Shown: positions 54,837 to 63,571, numbered from the stretch's first letter. The stretch is 64,000 nucleotides of DNA from Selenomonadaceae bacterium (GCA_024698045.1 JAILRS010000018.1:124001-188000); one strand, 5' to 3'. The notes: generated by a model from the sequence alone, not told the origin. Program-made: numbers and translations.

Positions 54837-55557
54837 ATTCGCAGGTCTTGCAGGTTAATATGAAGGTCGAACCTTCGCCGGGTTCACTCTGAACGCTGAT
54901 TTTTATATCGTGATGTTCGGCTATCCATTTAGCTATTGAAAGACCCAGCCCGACGGAATTTTCTTTGGCGTTTACTTTTGTCCGCGCTTTATCCGTGCGG
55001 TAGAATCTATCAAAAATTTTTTCGCAATCCTCTTTCGCAATGCCGATACCTTGGTCGATAAATTTCAGCGTGACGATTTTGCCGTTGACTTCCATTTCGA
55101 TATTAACGACGCTGTCGGGCGGACTGTATTTCAACGCGTTATCTATCAGCGCGGCGAACATTCTGTTTAAAAATTCCGTGTCCGCCAAAATTTTACAGGG
55201 TACGAGTTTTGAAATTTGCAACCGCGGTGAAGGATATGCCTCGACGAAATTCTTTAATACCTCATCTAATTCCACGGGGAATTTCATTAACGGTTGATTG
55301 CCTTGATCTGCACGCGCCAAAAATAATAATCCCTCGACAAGTTTTTGCATATTCCGCGCTGAAAGTTTTATCGATGAGACTGCCTCTTTGAAAATTTCGG
55401 GATCCTGCAATCCGTAACGCTCCAACATATCAATGTAACCGCAAATTATCGTCAACGGCGTACGCAGTTCATGTGACACATCATTTACGAATCGCCTTTG
55501 CCTCATGAAACTTTCTTTGACGGAAATTTTTTGCGGCGACTTAGTCTCGAATTGCAT
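54835..55557 (-). CDS. Sensorless histidine kinase, 240 aa
   Basis: Contains only the catalytic modules: phospho-His in VNDVSHELRTPLTIICGYI (about 29-47), N box LIDNALKYSPPD, G1 FIDQGIGIAKEDCEKIF, FYRTDKAR and G2 NSVGLGLSIAKWIAEHH. There is no membrane segment, HAMP or sensor domain. The ATG at 55557 overlaps the response regulator end by 17 bp, leaving no room for a longer N-terminus in this frame; upstream codons in frame would lie inside the regulator and encode nothing sensor-like. It probably acts as a soluble kinase coupled to an unknown input, or is a truncated gene still in frame. Confidence 0.85.
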   Translation of the reverse strand: MQFETKSPQKISVKESFMRQRRFVNDVSHELRTPLTIICGYIDMLERYGLQDPEIFKEAVSSIKLSARNMQKLVEGLLFLARADQGNQPLMKFPVELDEVLKNFVEAYPSPRLQISKLVPCKILADTEFLNRMFAALIDNALKYSPPDSVVNIEMEVNGKIVTLKFIDQGIGIAKEDCEKIFDRFYRTDKARTKVNAKENSVGLGLSIAKWIAEHHDIKISVQSEPGEGSTFILTCKTCE

Positions 55558-56230
55558 AACCGACGCCTCTTGTAGTGTAGATATATTTTTCGCCGAACTT
55601 GTCATCAATTTTGGAGCGCAGATAGCTGATGTAGACGTCGACGACATTTGTATCGCCGATATAATCGTAACCCCAAACGGTTTGCAAAATCTGATCGCGA
55701 CTCAAAACATTGCGCTTGTTTTCCACAAGATATTTCAGCAACGCATATTCTTTGTGTGTCAATTCTACGGGCTCGCCCTTGACAGTAACTTCGTAGCGTT
55801 CGGGATATAAAATCATATTCTTCACGACGTAACGAACTTCTTCGGCTTCGCGCACGCGTTCGGTGTGTCTCCTTATTGCTCCGCGTATACGCGCAAGTAA
55901 TTCGTCCGTGTTGAAAGGTTTCGTGACATAATCGTTGGCGCCCAAATCCAAACCTTCGACTTTGTCGACAACTTCATCACGCGCCGTCAACATGATTATC
56001 GGTACGTCGCTCACTTCACGGACACGTCTGCAAATTTCCATGCCGTCCATTTCCGGCAACATGACATCAAGCAAAACCAAATCATATTTTTCCTGCAAAA
56101 TTCTTTCATAAGCGCGCCGCCCGTTAGGTTCCGCCGCCGTCTTGAATCCTTCACGCTCAAGCGTCAACTGCAACAATCTTGCTATCGGTCTTTCGTCTTC
56201 CACTATGAATATCTTTGAAACTGTCGCCAT
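55541..56230 (-). CDS. OmpR/PhoB-family response regulator, 229 aa
   Basis: Receiver domain with VEDERPIARL, phospho-acceptor Asp in DLVLLDVMLPEMDG (about 56), MLTARDE and YVTKPFN; winged-helix domain with LTHKEYALLKYLVEN, QTVWGYDYIGDTNVVDVYI and TTRGVGYAIRD. AAGGAG precedes the ATG. It lies 27 bp downstream of the autotransporter gene on the same strand and overlaps the kinase gene. Confidence 0.96.
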   Translation of the reverse strand: MATVSKIFIVEDERPIARLLQLTLEREGFKTAAEPNGRRAYERILQEKYDLVLLDVMLPEMDGMEICRRVREVSDVPIIMLTARDEVVDKVEGLDLGANDYVTKPFNTDELLARIRGAIRRHTERVREAEEVRYVVKNMILYPERYEVTVKGEPVELTHKEYALLKYLVENKRNVLSRDQILQTVWGYDYIGDTNVVDVYISYLRSKIDDKFGEKYIYTTRGVGYAIRD

Positions 56231-56257
56231 TGCATCTTTCTCCTTCCGTTCGGTAAT

Positions 56258-58522
56258 TTACCACGTCCTGCGCAACATCACCGAAGCCGTAACATCTTTA
56301 TCGTGATTTCCGAGTTGTAATTCTGCTTCGCCGCCAACAAACCAGCCGCGCGCAAATTCATTTTCTCCGCGCAAACTGAACACAAAATGTGTCTTATCTC
56401 TTTTCTGACGAAGATTATAGACACGCGTGCCGTCGCCCTCGTAAGAAATATTCAAGTCGGGATCTGCACCGGTAAAACCATGCTTGACGCCGAAACGCAA
56501 GCCGAACATTCCCGTTTTGTAGTAGCGTTTTATATCAAGACCTACTTGCGCCGCAAAATATGTGTTGCTGTCCGCTTCCACGTGCTGATTATAAATCCCC
56601 GCTCCGCTTTCGTTATACGCATCTTGTTTCAAATATGACGCTTGAAAATTTATAAACGGACTGACATGCCATTTTCTGCGCGGCTGCAAATCATATTTGT
56701 ACTCGCCGCCGATTTCCGCGATATGACTTTTATATTTGGCATTGGTGGAAAGACCCAACGAATATAATCCGCGATTAAGGGAATTTCTTAACTGACCGCC
56801 GTTAACGTAAAGATACAAATCACTTGCGCGGTTGTGATAGCCGGCATAAATTCCGAAACGAGTGTCGTAAACGGTGGCACGAGAAGAATCCGCGCCGTAA
56901 CTTATGGAGCCGTAGGTTGCGAAAACACCGCCGCGCCATTTTCTCCCGAAAGATTTATCGTAGCCCATAACCATTGCGTTGCCGTGATAATCCGTACCGC
57001 CGCGCAATGTGCCCCAGTTTTTCATATAGTTAATCCATAAATTATTATCTTGACTTGTGGGCACTTTGACTTTGACTTTGACTTCGGGCGTGTCGCTTTC
57101 TCCGTCTGCCAGGTGCATCGGATTAACAACTACATCCATATATTCGGGTATATTCATGGAAAATACTCTTGTTATACGATTCGCAATCATCTTGTCGGCG
57201 ACGGTGCTCTGTTGCGCCACACTCATTATCTGCGCAGCATCATTGGAACTTATTTGTGTCAAAGTTTCCTTTGCTTCGGATTTTTCCAAATTATAAAACG
57301 TGCGCATCTCGTTCTGTTGCGTCTCATCCTGCAGATTGCCAAACATGTTTTTCATCGCGTCGTAAGTTTCTGCCTCTTGCTGATTCAATTCCTCGATGCA
57401 TTCAATTTCATGTGTAGTGACCTTGATTGTATTTCCCATGATTTCGCCCGTAGCCGTAAGCATTGCGGAAATTTTTACGGGATTGTCTGTCGTGTTTACT
57501 ATGTTGCCGGTAACTTTATCGGCAATCAAAACGGTGGTCGTTTCGTTCGGCAAAAGACTGTCGGTTGTCACGGTGGAACCTTCCACGTTTGCGGTACCGG
57601 TTACCACTATTACTCCGTTGCTACCTCCGCTGATTTTTTTCAAGACGCCGTCGCTTATCAAATCGCCGTTGATTATCAGATTAGTTTCGCCGGAACCTGC
57701 GCCGATTGTTCCGTGATTGGTAAAAGTATCCACAGTGAATTTTCCACCGAAAAGACTTGCGTTTTTGCTTATCGTCACGTTGACAATTTTAGCCGTGCCG
57801 CCGTAATTCATCTTGCCGGAATTTACATTCAGGTTGATATTACCTGCGCCCGAAAAATTTCCGTCGTAATTGAAATCCGAATTGACATTTACATTTGTGG
57901 TCTTATCGGATACGGAAAAAATATTGCCGCTGATTTCGGCGTCGCTCTCTATGTTTATCTCGGATACTTCGGCTTTCTTGGCAATGTAAATGACATTATT
58001 GCCCTGCAACGTGCCGAACAAATCAATATTGGCGACCGCCGAATCGTTTGTGACTTCAATCGCGTTGCCGCTCGCCGAAAGTGTGCCGATTATTTTCACT
58101 ACATGATTTTGACCGCTCGAAACAACTATACCCTTGCCTTTCACGCCGACAGAATTGACAGTCGTGCCCAAAGGTATTATCAACATATTGTCCGTGCCTT
58201 CAATTTCAACGCAAACGGCTTTTTTACCGGAAAGATAAATATCTCCGCTCTGAGTTATAACATTGTTTTTGCCCGAAATTTTTAAGGCAACTTCATTTTT
58301 GGTGTCGCTCTCGTAAGATGTTTCGTTTGTGAAGATATAATCATACTTTTTTATATGGTGTAAAAAAGTTTCCGTCTCTGTGTTCGATTCGTCGATAATT
58401 TCATTGCCGTTTAAATCAATTTCGGTTTCGGCAGCCGCCTGACAGCTCGTCATGCCCCAAAAAATTCCAACAGCGAGGAGTCGACACCACCGACCGATAT
58501 TTTTTTTGATAATCATGTCCAT
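56258..58522 (-). CDS. Autotransporter (type Va secretion) protein, 754 aa
   Basis: Signal peptide (about 1-32: basic start, LLAVGIFWGMTSCQAAAE), a passenger rich in short beta strands (about 35-390, repeated xNVxxNVxS-like rungs), a helical linker (about 395-450) and a C-terminal outer-membrane barrel (about 490-754: NNLWINYMKNWGTLRGGTDY, the YDKSFGRKWRGGVFATYGSI strand pair, ending VTASVMLRRTW). The last residue is Trp, acting as the terminal aromatic barrel signal. Passenger function is unknown; no protease motif seen. It lies upstream of the regulator and kinase genes. Confidence 0.9.
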   Translation of the reverse strand: MDMIIKKNIGRWCRLLAVGIFWGMTSCQAAAETEIDLNGNEIIDESNTETETFLHHIKKYDYIFTNETSYESDTKNEVALKISGKNNVITQSGDIYLSGKKAVCVEIEGTDNMLIIPLGTTVNSVGVKGKGIVVSSGQNHVVKIIGTLSASGNAIEVTNDSAVANIDLFGTLQGNNVIYIAKKAEVSEINIESDAEISGNIFSVSDKTTNVNVNSDFNYDGNFSGAGNINLNVNSGKMNYGGTAKIVNVTISKNASLFGGKFTVDTFTNHGTIGAGSGETNLIINGDLISDGVLKKISGGSNGVIVVTGTANVEGSTVTTDSLLPNETTTVLIADKVTGNIVNTTDNPVKISAMLTATGEIMGNTIKVTTHEIECIEELNQQEAETYDAMKNMFGNLQDETQQNEMRTFYNLEKSEAKETLTQISSNDAAQIMSVAQQSTVADKMIANRITRVFSMNIPEYMDVVVNPMHLADGESDTPEVKVKVKVPTSQDNNLWINYMKNWGTLRGGTDYHGNAMVMGYDKSFGRKWRGGVFATYGSISYGADSSRATVYDTRFGIYAGYHNRASDLYLYVNGGQLRNSLNRGLYSLGLSTNAKYKSHIAEIGGEYKYDLQPRRKWHVSPFINFQASYLKQDAYNESGAGIYNQHVEADSNTYFAAQVGLDIKRYYKTGMFGLRFGVKHGFTGADPDLNISYEGDGTRVYNLRQKRDKTHFVFSLRGENEFARGWFVGGEAELQLGNHDKDVTASVMLRRTW

Positions 58523-58637
58523 TAATTTTCCTCCCTGTTGAGTTTTGACTTATGTTCGGAATTTTAACATAAGTGATACCGAATTAAAAGATGACGGAAC
58601 TGATTAACGCCACAGCAACGGGATTTTTAACTGAAAT

Positions 58638-59369
58638 TTAATCCTCGAGTAGGCGAATGATTTTGCTCAAAAATTCTTCGGCGAAATCGGGAGTCGGCGA
58701 ACATTTTATGACATTGGGTGCCGATAAATTTTTCGGAGCGAAAGCCACATCGGCAATTTTCAACATAGGCAAATCGATATCGCTGTCACCTGCCGCGATA
58801 ACTTTATCGGGCGAAAATTTTTCCGTCAATCTGTTCAACGCCGCGCCCTTCGTCAATTTAGGCGGAAACAAATAAATTTTCCTGCCGGTATGGCGTACCG
58901 TCAATTTCGTTTGAGTTTGCAAGTCGGCAGAAATTTCTTCAACGTTTATATCGTCACGCGCGCGCAAAAATAAAAAACTTTCGTCGACAATTCGGCAGAT
59001 ATTAAAGTTATCGTCGGCGGAAAATTTTTCGCACTGCGCAGATAATTCGGTAGCATGCGGCGCGATAATATCGGTCATGAAATTTTCTTTGGTGTCACCG
59101 TTGAGAAGATAAGCACCGTTTGCGACGATTGCCGAAGTCGGGCGAAAATCTTCCCTCCAAAAAATCCGCCGATATTGTTCGATTGAGCGAGTAGTTATCG
59201 GGATGAAAATTATCCGCGCGGCAATTTCCTTGAGCAAATCCAATGCCACGGGCGAAATAAAACTTTGTTCGTGTCCGTCGTAATGCTCAACGCAAATATC
59301 TCCTGCGCGGCGGTTTTTATACGAATGAATCAGCGTGTTATCCAAATCGCACGCAAAAAGAATCCTCAT
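58638..59369 (-). CDS. HAD-superfamily hydrolase, tellurium-island type, 243 aa
   Basis: Nucleophile motif FACDLDNTLIHSYKNRR (about 4-20) and acidic motif VIAAGDSDIDLPML (about 190-203) with a small type-II cap between. Similar HAD proteins are encoded with phosphoribosyltransferase, PELOTA-like/StiP and CitE-like genes in tellurium-resistance-associated clusters, and this one is the last gene of exactly such a set, starting one base after the StiP-like stop. The ATG at 59369 fits the domain start. Substrate unknown. Confidence 0.85.
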   Translation of the reverse strand: MRILFACDLDNTLIHSYKNRRAGDICVEHYDGHEQSFISPVALDLLKEIAARIIFIPITTRSIEQYRRIFWREDFRPTSAIVANGAYLLNGDTKENFMTDIIAPHATELSAQCEKFSADDNFNICRIVDESFLFLRARDDINVEEISADLQTQTKLTVRHTGRKIYLFPPKLTKGAALNRLTEKFSPDKVIAAGDSDIDLPMLKIADVAFAPKNLSAPNVIKCSPTPDFAEEFLSKIIRLLED

Positions 59370-59370
59370 A

Positions 59371-60420
59371 TCAGTTATCGGCAAGCAATCGAATCAATCC
59401 GCATGCCTTGTAATTTTTCAGCGGATAAACTTCGAGCGGCGCGCCCTTCTCCTTTGCAAGTTGATAGAGATGCCCCAAATGTTTTTCGTCGTTCAAACTG
59501 TGCACCAAAATTTTCCATGGCAGACGACGCAATAGAACTCTTGTAGCTTCACCGATACTTGGCTTAATCAAATTTATATCGGTTACGGAAAATTCTTCGG
59601 CGATACGATAAACTTCATCAAGTCCGCTGTCTTTCGCGATGGCGATATTTTTTATCTCGGGTGCGTCGTCGAAATGACTTTTGATGCTGTCGATAAATTG
59701 GTAAGTCAAATCTTTATCGGCAAGTTCACTGTAAAAAGCCGCGCCGTGAAAATCATCTACACCGATAATATCGCTGCGCAGAAAAGTACGGCTGAGCAAA
59801 CCCGATACGGTAGAGTTCAGACAAGAACTGGCGATTAAAAAATCTTCGTGCGTACCGGTTTTTTCCGCGACGCCTGCGGGATCGCTCAAGACTGCAAGAC
59901 CTGCGTTGACGTTCGGGAAATCTTTCATTGCGTTAATCAATTCGCGTTGAATTGCTCCCTTACCCGTCCAGCCGTCGACGAATTGAATTTCCTCGGGCTT
60001 ATGTCGCGCCAAAATATATTTGACGGCGTTTTTGTCAATGCCGATGCCGCGGATAATCGAAATGGTGTAGTGAACGACTTGGCAGGGAAATTTTTGCTCG
60101 AGATAATTTTTGATAAGAATTCCTATCGGCGTACCTGCACGCGCCAAAGATACCAGTGCGATTTTATTACCCTTGTCGCGGAAAATTTTTTCGGCAACGG
60201 AGGCGACGGCGGCGGCGGTTATTCCTGCGTAACGATTGAGCGCGTCAAAATAAGTCTGCAAATATTTCTGTGTAGGTTCGTATTCTATCGGCAACATTTC
60301 GGAATAATGTCGCCCCGATTGTATTTGCTTTTCTCGTTCGCGTGTGCCCAAAGGTTTCACCAGTCCGCTGATATCTTTGAGCAAAATTGTTACATCTTGC
60401 GGTTTATATGTCCCGAACAC
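59371..60420 (-). CDS. StiP-like protein (tellurium-island biosynthetic operon), 349 aa
   Basis: Resembles the family annotated as cysteine protease StiP, also described as a phosphoribosyltransferase-like domain joined to a PELOTA-type RNA-binding domain. N-terminal half: YKPQDVTILLKDISG, SLARAGTPIGILIKNYL (PRTase-like loop), HYTISIIRGIGID, VDGWTGKGAIQRELI. C-terminal half from about 255 carries the RNA-binding-like EVYRIAEEFSVTDINLIKPSIGE region. Start GTG 60420, one base after the upstream stop. Whether it is a protease or a glycosyl/ribosyl-transfer enzyme is not settled. Confidence 0.78.
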   Translation of the reverse strand: MFGTYKPQDVTILLKDISGLVKPLGTREREKQIQSGRHYSEMLPIEYEPTQKYLQTYFDALNRYAGITAAAVASVAEKIFRDKGNKIALVSLARAGTPIGILIKNYLEQKFPCQVVHYTISIIRGIGIDKNAVKYILARHKPEEIQFVDGWTGKGAIQRELINAMKDFPNVNAGLAVLSDPAGVAEKTGTHEDFLIASSCLNSTVSGLLSRTFLRSDIIGVDDFHGAAFYSELADKDLTYQFIDSIKSHFDDAPEIKNIAIAKDSGLDEVYRIAEEFSVTDINLIKPSIGEATRVLLRRLPWKILVHSLNDEKHLGHLYQLAKEKGAPLEVYPLKNYKACGLIRLLADN

Positions 60421-60421
60421 G

Positions 60422-61522
60422 TTAACACCTCACGATAAAAATTTCGCCGACACCGTGAACATTCAGCGCGGCAATTAAATCATCAAGTCCTGCTGAAAAA
60501 TTTTGGGCATCTGTCACGATAACGGCGGCATCATAAAATTTCGGATTGTAAATGAAAGTTCGGCGCGTATCGTCGTAAAAACTGCGCAAGCCGTAACCTT
60601 CGCGAATCGGATAATTTTCGTCGGTGCTTACGCCGATGGGGCTGCGTGTCGTGGAATGTGTCACGACCGACAGATTTTCCCTTTGCAATCTGCGCCCGAT
60701 AATTATCGCCGGCAACATAAATTCTTCGGTACCGATTGTCACGACTTCGCCCGAAATTTTTCTGCGCACAAACATTTCGGCAACTTTATCGCCGACCGTT
60801 TCGCATTGGGAAAAAAATTCCCCGATTGTCGTGCCGCGTCTCGGATTTGTCGAGATTTTACACGTCAACACTTCGGTTACTTCCCTGCCGCAAGGTTTCA
60901 CATCCTGCGCAGGAGATATTGTGAATCGTTCAACATCGAAAGGAGTCTGCGGCAATTTGACAAGGTATTCACAGGAAATATTTTCCGCCGCGAATGCCGA
61001 TAAATTTTCTTCCGACAATCTGTTGATTATCGACGCCGCGCAGATTTTTTTATCGACAAGCTCGGGAAATTCCGATTTGAGGCGGCGCACGATATTTAAA
61101 AGTGTTTTGCCCGTTGAAAGTTCGTCGTCAATGAAAATTACTTCGGGCGTGTCGTTTAAAAGCACATTAAAATTTTCGGCGAAAAGTTTTTGTTCGGGCG
61201 CGTGACTGTGTTCTTCTAAAAATTCGACAAAGTTGCCGTCAAAAGTTTCGCGCGTAGTTTGTAGGTAAAAACAATCATCCGATAAAGTTTTCGCGACAGC
61301 CGCCCCGATTGCCGTTGCCGTTTCCGCAAAGCCTATTACCAATTTCGCCGAAGGAAAATTTTCGGCGACGCGTTCGCCCAAAGTAGACATCATATCAAGC
61401 GCGGCTGTTGGACTTGTCGGCAAATGTTTTCCCTGTAACGGATTTACCAGCAAATAATTTCTCTTGCGATTGTTAAATCTTTTGGCGACGCGCAAAATAT
61501 CGGTTGCAGAATAATTTTTCAT
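60422..61522 (-). CDS. Phosphoribosyltransferase-domain protein (tellurium-island type), 366 aa
   Basis: A PRPP-type motif VIFIDDELSTGKTLLNIVRR (about 133-152) is followed by a C-terminal domain (about 235-366) with MLPAIIIGRRLQ, TTRSPIGVS and YGLRSFYDDTRRTFIYN, typical of the protein paired with StiP. The N-terminal LVNPLQGKHLPTSP and GFAETATAIGAAV also match. It overlaps the CitE-like gene by four bases (ATGA). Predicted to build a nucleoside- or ribosyl-like metabolite with its neighbours; this is a published genomic-context proposal, not shown here. Confidence 0.82.
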   Translation of the reverse strand: MKNYSATDILRVAKRFNNRKRNYLLVNPLQGKHLPTSPTAALDMMSTLGERVAENFPSAKLVIGFAETATAIGAAVAKTLSDDCFYLQTTRETFDGNFVEFLEEHSHAPEQKLFAENFNVLLNDTPEVIFIDDELSTGKTLLNIVRRLKSEFPELVDKKICAASIINRLSEENLSAFAAENISCEYLVKLPQTPFDVERFTISPAQDVKPCGREVTEVLTCKISTNPRRGTTIGEFFSQCETVGDKVAEMFVRRKISGEVVTIGTEEFMLPAIIIGRRLQRENLSVVTHSTTRSPIGVSTDENYPIREGYGLRSFYDDTRRTFIYNPKFYDAAVIVTDAQNFSAGLDDLIAALNVHGVGEIFIVRC

Positions 61523-62478
61523 TCAATCACCCCGTAAAGTTCGCCGAGAATTTTTATTTTACGCGCCCATGCACTGTGACATTTAACCTCGTTCATTCTG
61601 GAACCGTCGGCACTTTTTGTCACGCCGTGAGTACTCGATTTCCAGTCAAGCAACATGTTCGCATCATCCCAATCGGTTTTCGTAACCTTCATGCTGTTGA
61701 AAATTATCGGTAGCTGCGAAGGATGAATTGCGGTTTTGCCCGTGAAACCGTTCGCCTTATCGAGTTCCAATTCACGCCGCAAACCTTCCGCCCAAGCATT
61801 ATCATTATCGCCGCCGAAATAATTCCAAACAGATCCGGCGACTACATAATCGGTTGCGAAAACATTGATGATATCTACGAAGATATCGCGCACGACACCG
61901 ATATCGTAAATTGTTTGATTGATATTTCGGCGCAGACCGTAGAGATTACACAAATCGTTTGCGCCGACACGAATGTTAAGAATGATTTGTTTTATTTCGT
62001 CAAATGCCTGCTTGAGGGATAAAAGTTCCGTCTGCCGCGTCAATAAAATTGCGATACGTTTACTTTCAAATGTCGGCATGATGTAAATCGGATTCGATAA
62101 ACGTCCCTCGTTGATTTCCTTCGCAACATTTATGTAAGCGAATGCGTTGTTCATATCGACTTTCGGCAGGATATAGCCCGTTAAAATTTTCGAGTGCATA
62201 CCGATTGTCTCATGAAAAATTTGCAAGTGACGCGGCGAACGAATACGCACGAAGATTAGCGGAAGATTTTCCACCGATTCCAATTCGCGCAAAATAATTT
62301 TCAATGTTGCTTCTGCCTCGTCAACAGATTCGTCGGATATCGAATCCTCCAAACAAAAAGCCGCCGAATTTAAATACGGCAGTTTGTTTCCCGAAAGTTT
62401 TCCGACGATATTTTTTTGAAATGCCGGCATATACATCAAGCCGCCGACTTTGTATTGTAAAATTTCCTTGTCTACCAT
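61519..62478 (-). CDS. HpcH/HpaI aldolase / CitE-like protein, 319 aa
   Basis: A TIM-barrel lyase of the CitE group: LMYMPAFQKNIVGKL, AFCLEDSISDESVDEAE (acidic metal-binding segment, about 41-57), FVRIRSPRH, YILPKVDM, IMPTFESKR and GFTGKTAIHPSQLPIIF. First gene of the operon CitE-like, PRTase, StiP-like, HAD, with GGAGG before the ATG. Likely forms or cleaves a C-C bond in the same unknown pathway. Confidence 0.87.
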   Translation of the reverse strand: MVDKEILQYKVGGLMYMPAFQKNIVGKLSGNKLPYLNSAAFCLEDSISDESVDEAEATLKIILRELESVENLPLIFVRIRSPRHLQIFHETIGMHSKILTGYILPKVDMNNAFAYINVAKEINEGRLSNPIYIMPTFESKRIAILLTRQTELLSLKQAFDEIKQIILNIRVGANDLCNLYGLRRNINQTIYDIGVVRDIFVDIINVFATDYVVAGSVWNYFGGDNDNAWAEGLRRELELDKANGFTGKTAIHPSQLPIIFNSMKVTKTDWDDANMLLDWKSSTHGVTKSADGSRMNEVKCHSAWARKIKILGELYGVIE

Positions 62479-62545
62479 TTTGAGCCTCCGAAAAAATTTA
62501 TGCGGAAATTTTAATTTAGCCTATTGTTAAAGTCAACGCGACAAA

Positions 62546-63328
62546 TTATATTTCTATAATTCCGAAAGCAACCGAACTGTATTTGCCGCCGTCGGCGATT
62601 TTGAACCCGAGTCGCGCAAATTCTTCACTGCCCGAATGTTCTTTCATGACGACGCGGAATTTTGCGACGCGACAAGCCTCGCGAATAATTTCTTCGGTCA
62701 AAGGACGGGCGTCCGCTAAGGGACGAATCGGATTGAGACCGGAACTGCTGTGAATCGGTTTGCGGAACATCGGATCTAAATAAACTACGTCGAAAGAATT
62801 ATCTGCGCAGGTATTGAGATAATCGCGGCAATCAATGTTGACGACTTCGACGCGACGCATTGCCTCGATAATGTGAGGGCTGTCATCGTTAAAATTTTTC
62901 AAACCGTGGCGAACGACTTCGGCGATTAATTTGTTGACTTCGAGCGCGATAACTTTGCCGCTGTCCGTGACGACAAAACTTTCGACTAGTGCATCACTGC
63001 CCAAACCTAAAGTGCAATCCAAAACGGTTGAGCCTGCAGAAATTTTCAGCGCGTCGATTAACCTATCTCCTTCGCCGCTACGCAGATTTTTGATTCTAAG
63101 ATGTGCGGTATTCGGATGGAAAAACAATTCTCCTTCGGCGGTAACGACACTAACGGAATTTTTTTTGACCAGTAAAATATTTTCCGCGCCGTAAATTTTT
63201 TTCATGATATCGAAGGATAAATCTTCACGCGGAACAAATTTGCCGCCTAACCTTTGCGCAATTTCCGCGGCTGAATTTTCCTGATTGATATCGGGATTTC
63301 GCGCCGTAGTCACTATAAAATTTTCCAT
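62546..63328 (-). CDS. Class I SAM-dependent methyltransferase, RsmJ-like, 260 aa
   Basis: Motif I VLDCTLGLGSDALVESFVV (about 102-120), motif II VIALEVNK, and the catalytic-type motif VVYLDPMFRKPIHSS (about 180-194) are close to the DUF548/RsmJ group, whose E. coli member methylates 16S rRNA G1516. The N-terminal region (about 1-90) has AAEIAQRLGGKFVPRED, seen in this family. The ATG at 63328 follows GGAGG. It is divergent from infC; rRNA as target is inference. Confidence 0.82.
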   Translation of the reverse strand: MENFIVTTARNPDINQENSAAEIAQRLGGKFVPREDLSFDIMKKIYGAENILLVKKNSVSVVTAEGELFFHPNTAHLRIKNLRSGEGDRLIDALKISAGSTVLDCTLGLGSDALVESFVVTDSGKVIALEVNKLIAEVVRHGLKNFNDDSPHIIEAMRRVEVVNIDCRDYLNTCADNSFDVVYLDPMFRKPIHSSSGLNPIRPLADARPLTEEIIREACRVAKFRVVMKEHSGSEEFARLGFKIADGGKYSSVAFGIIEI

Positions 63329-63398
63329 ACAATCCTCCAAGATAAAAATTTGTTCGCCGAAATTATAGCAGAAAAAATTTAGGTCGATAAATAGTTCG

Positions 63399-63428
63399 TT
63401 GACAAAACGACGGCGATTGTGTTAGACT
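63399..63428 (+). promoter_or_regulatory. Promoter of the infC operon
   Basis: Consensus TTGACA (63399-63404), 17 bp, TTAGAC (63422-63427). Confidence 0.6.
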
Positions 63429-63434
63429 TTGCGA

Positions 63435-63571
63435 CGTTAAGCAGGAGCCTTCGCTTCTCACCGGTCGACCTTAAATGAGTTGGCATGGTTACCGAGAAAT
63501 TTTTTGGTATGAGAACGCGGGTGGCTTATTGCCGCCTAATTTTTTTTACGCGCCGCAGGAGGTGTATTTCG
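63435..63571 (+). promoter_or_regulatory. infC leader with internal terminator (attenuator)
   Basis: A leader of about 135 bases contains GGAGCCTTCGCTTCTCACC and then GGTGGC (63520-63525), a five-base loop, GCCGCC (63531-63536) and eight T (63540-63547). This intrinsic terminator lies before the start codon, so the operon is probably controlled by attenuation, as by L20 or IF3 in other Firmicutes. The CTCACC block can pair with the GGTG of the terminator as an antiterminator. Confidence 0.65.

Noticed and set aside
53341..54838. Lanthipeptide or lasso cluster assignment for the tandem peptides
   Set aside because: No conserved Cys or Ser/Thr-Cys ring pattern in the cores and no LanM, LanBC, cyclase or radical SAM gene in the window.
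57050..58285. Long plus-strand open frame (411 codons)
   Set aside because: Antisense to the autotransporter passenger, with a Tyr/Cys/Ile-rich translation lacking any domain.
63435..63571. T-box in the infC leader because of a GGGTGGC stretch
   Set aside because: The T-box core (GNTGGNACCGCG) is not present; the stretch is one arm of an intrinsic terminator.
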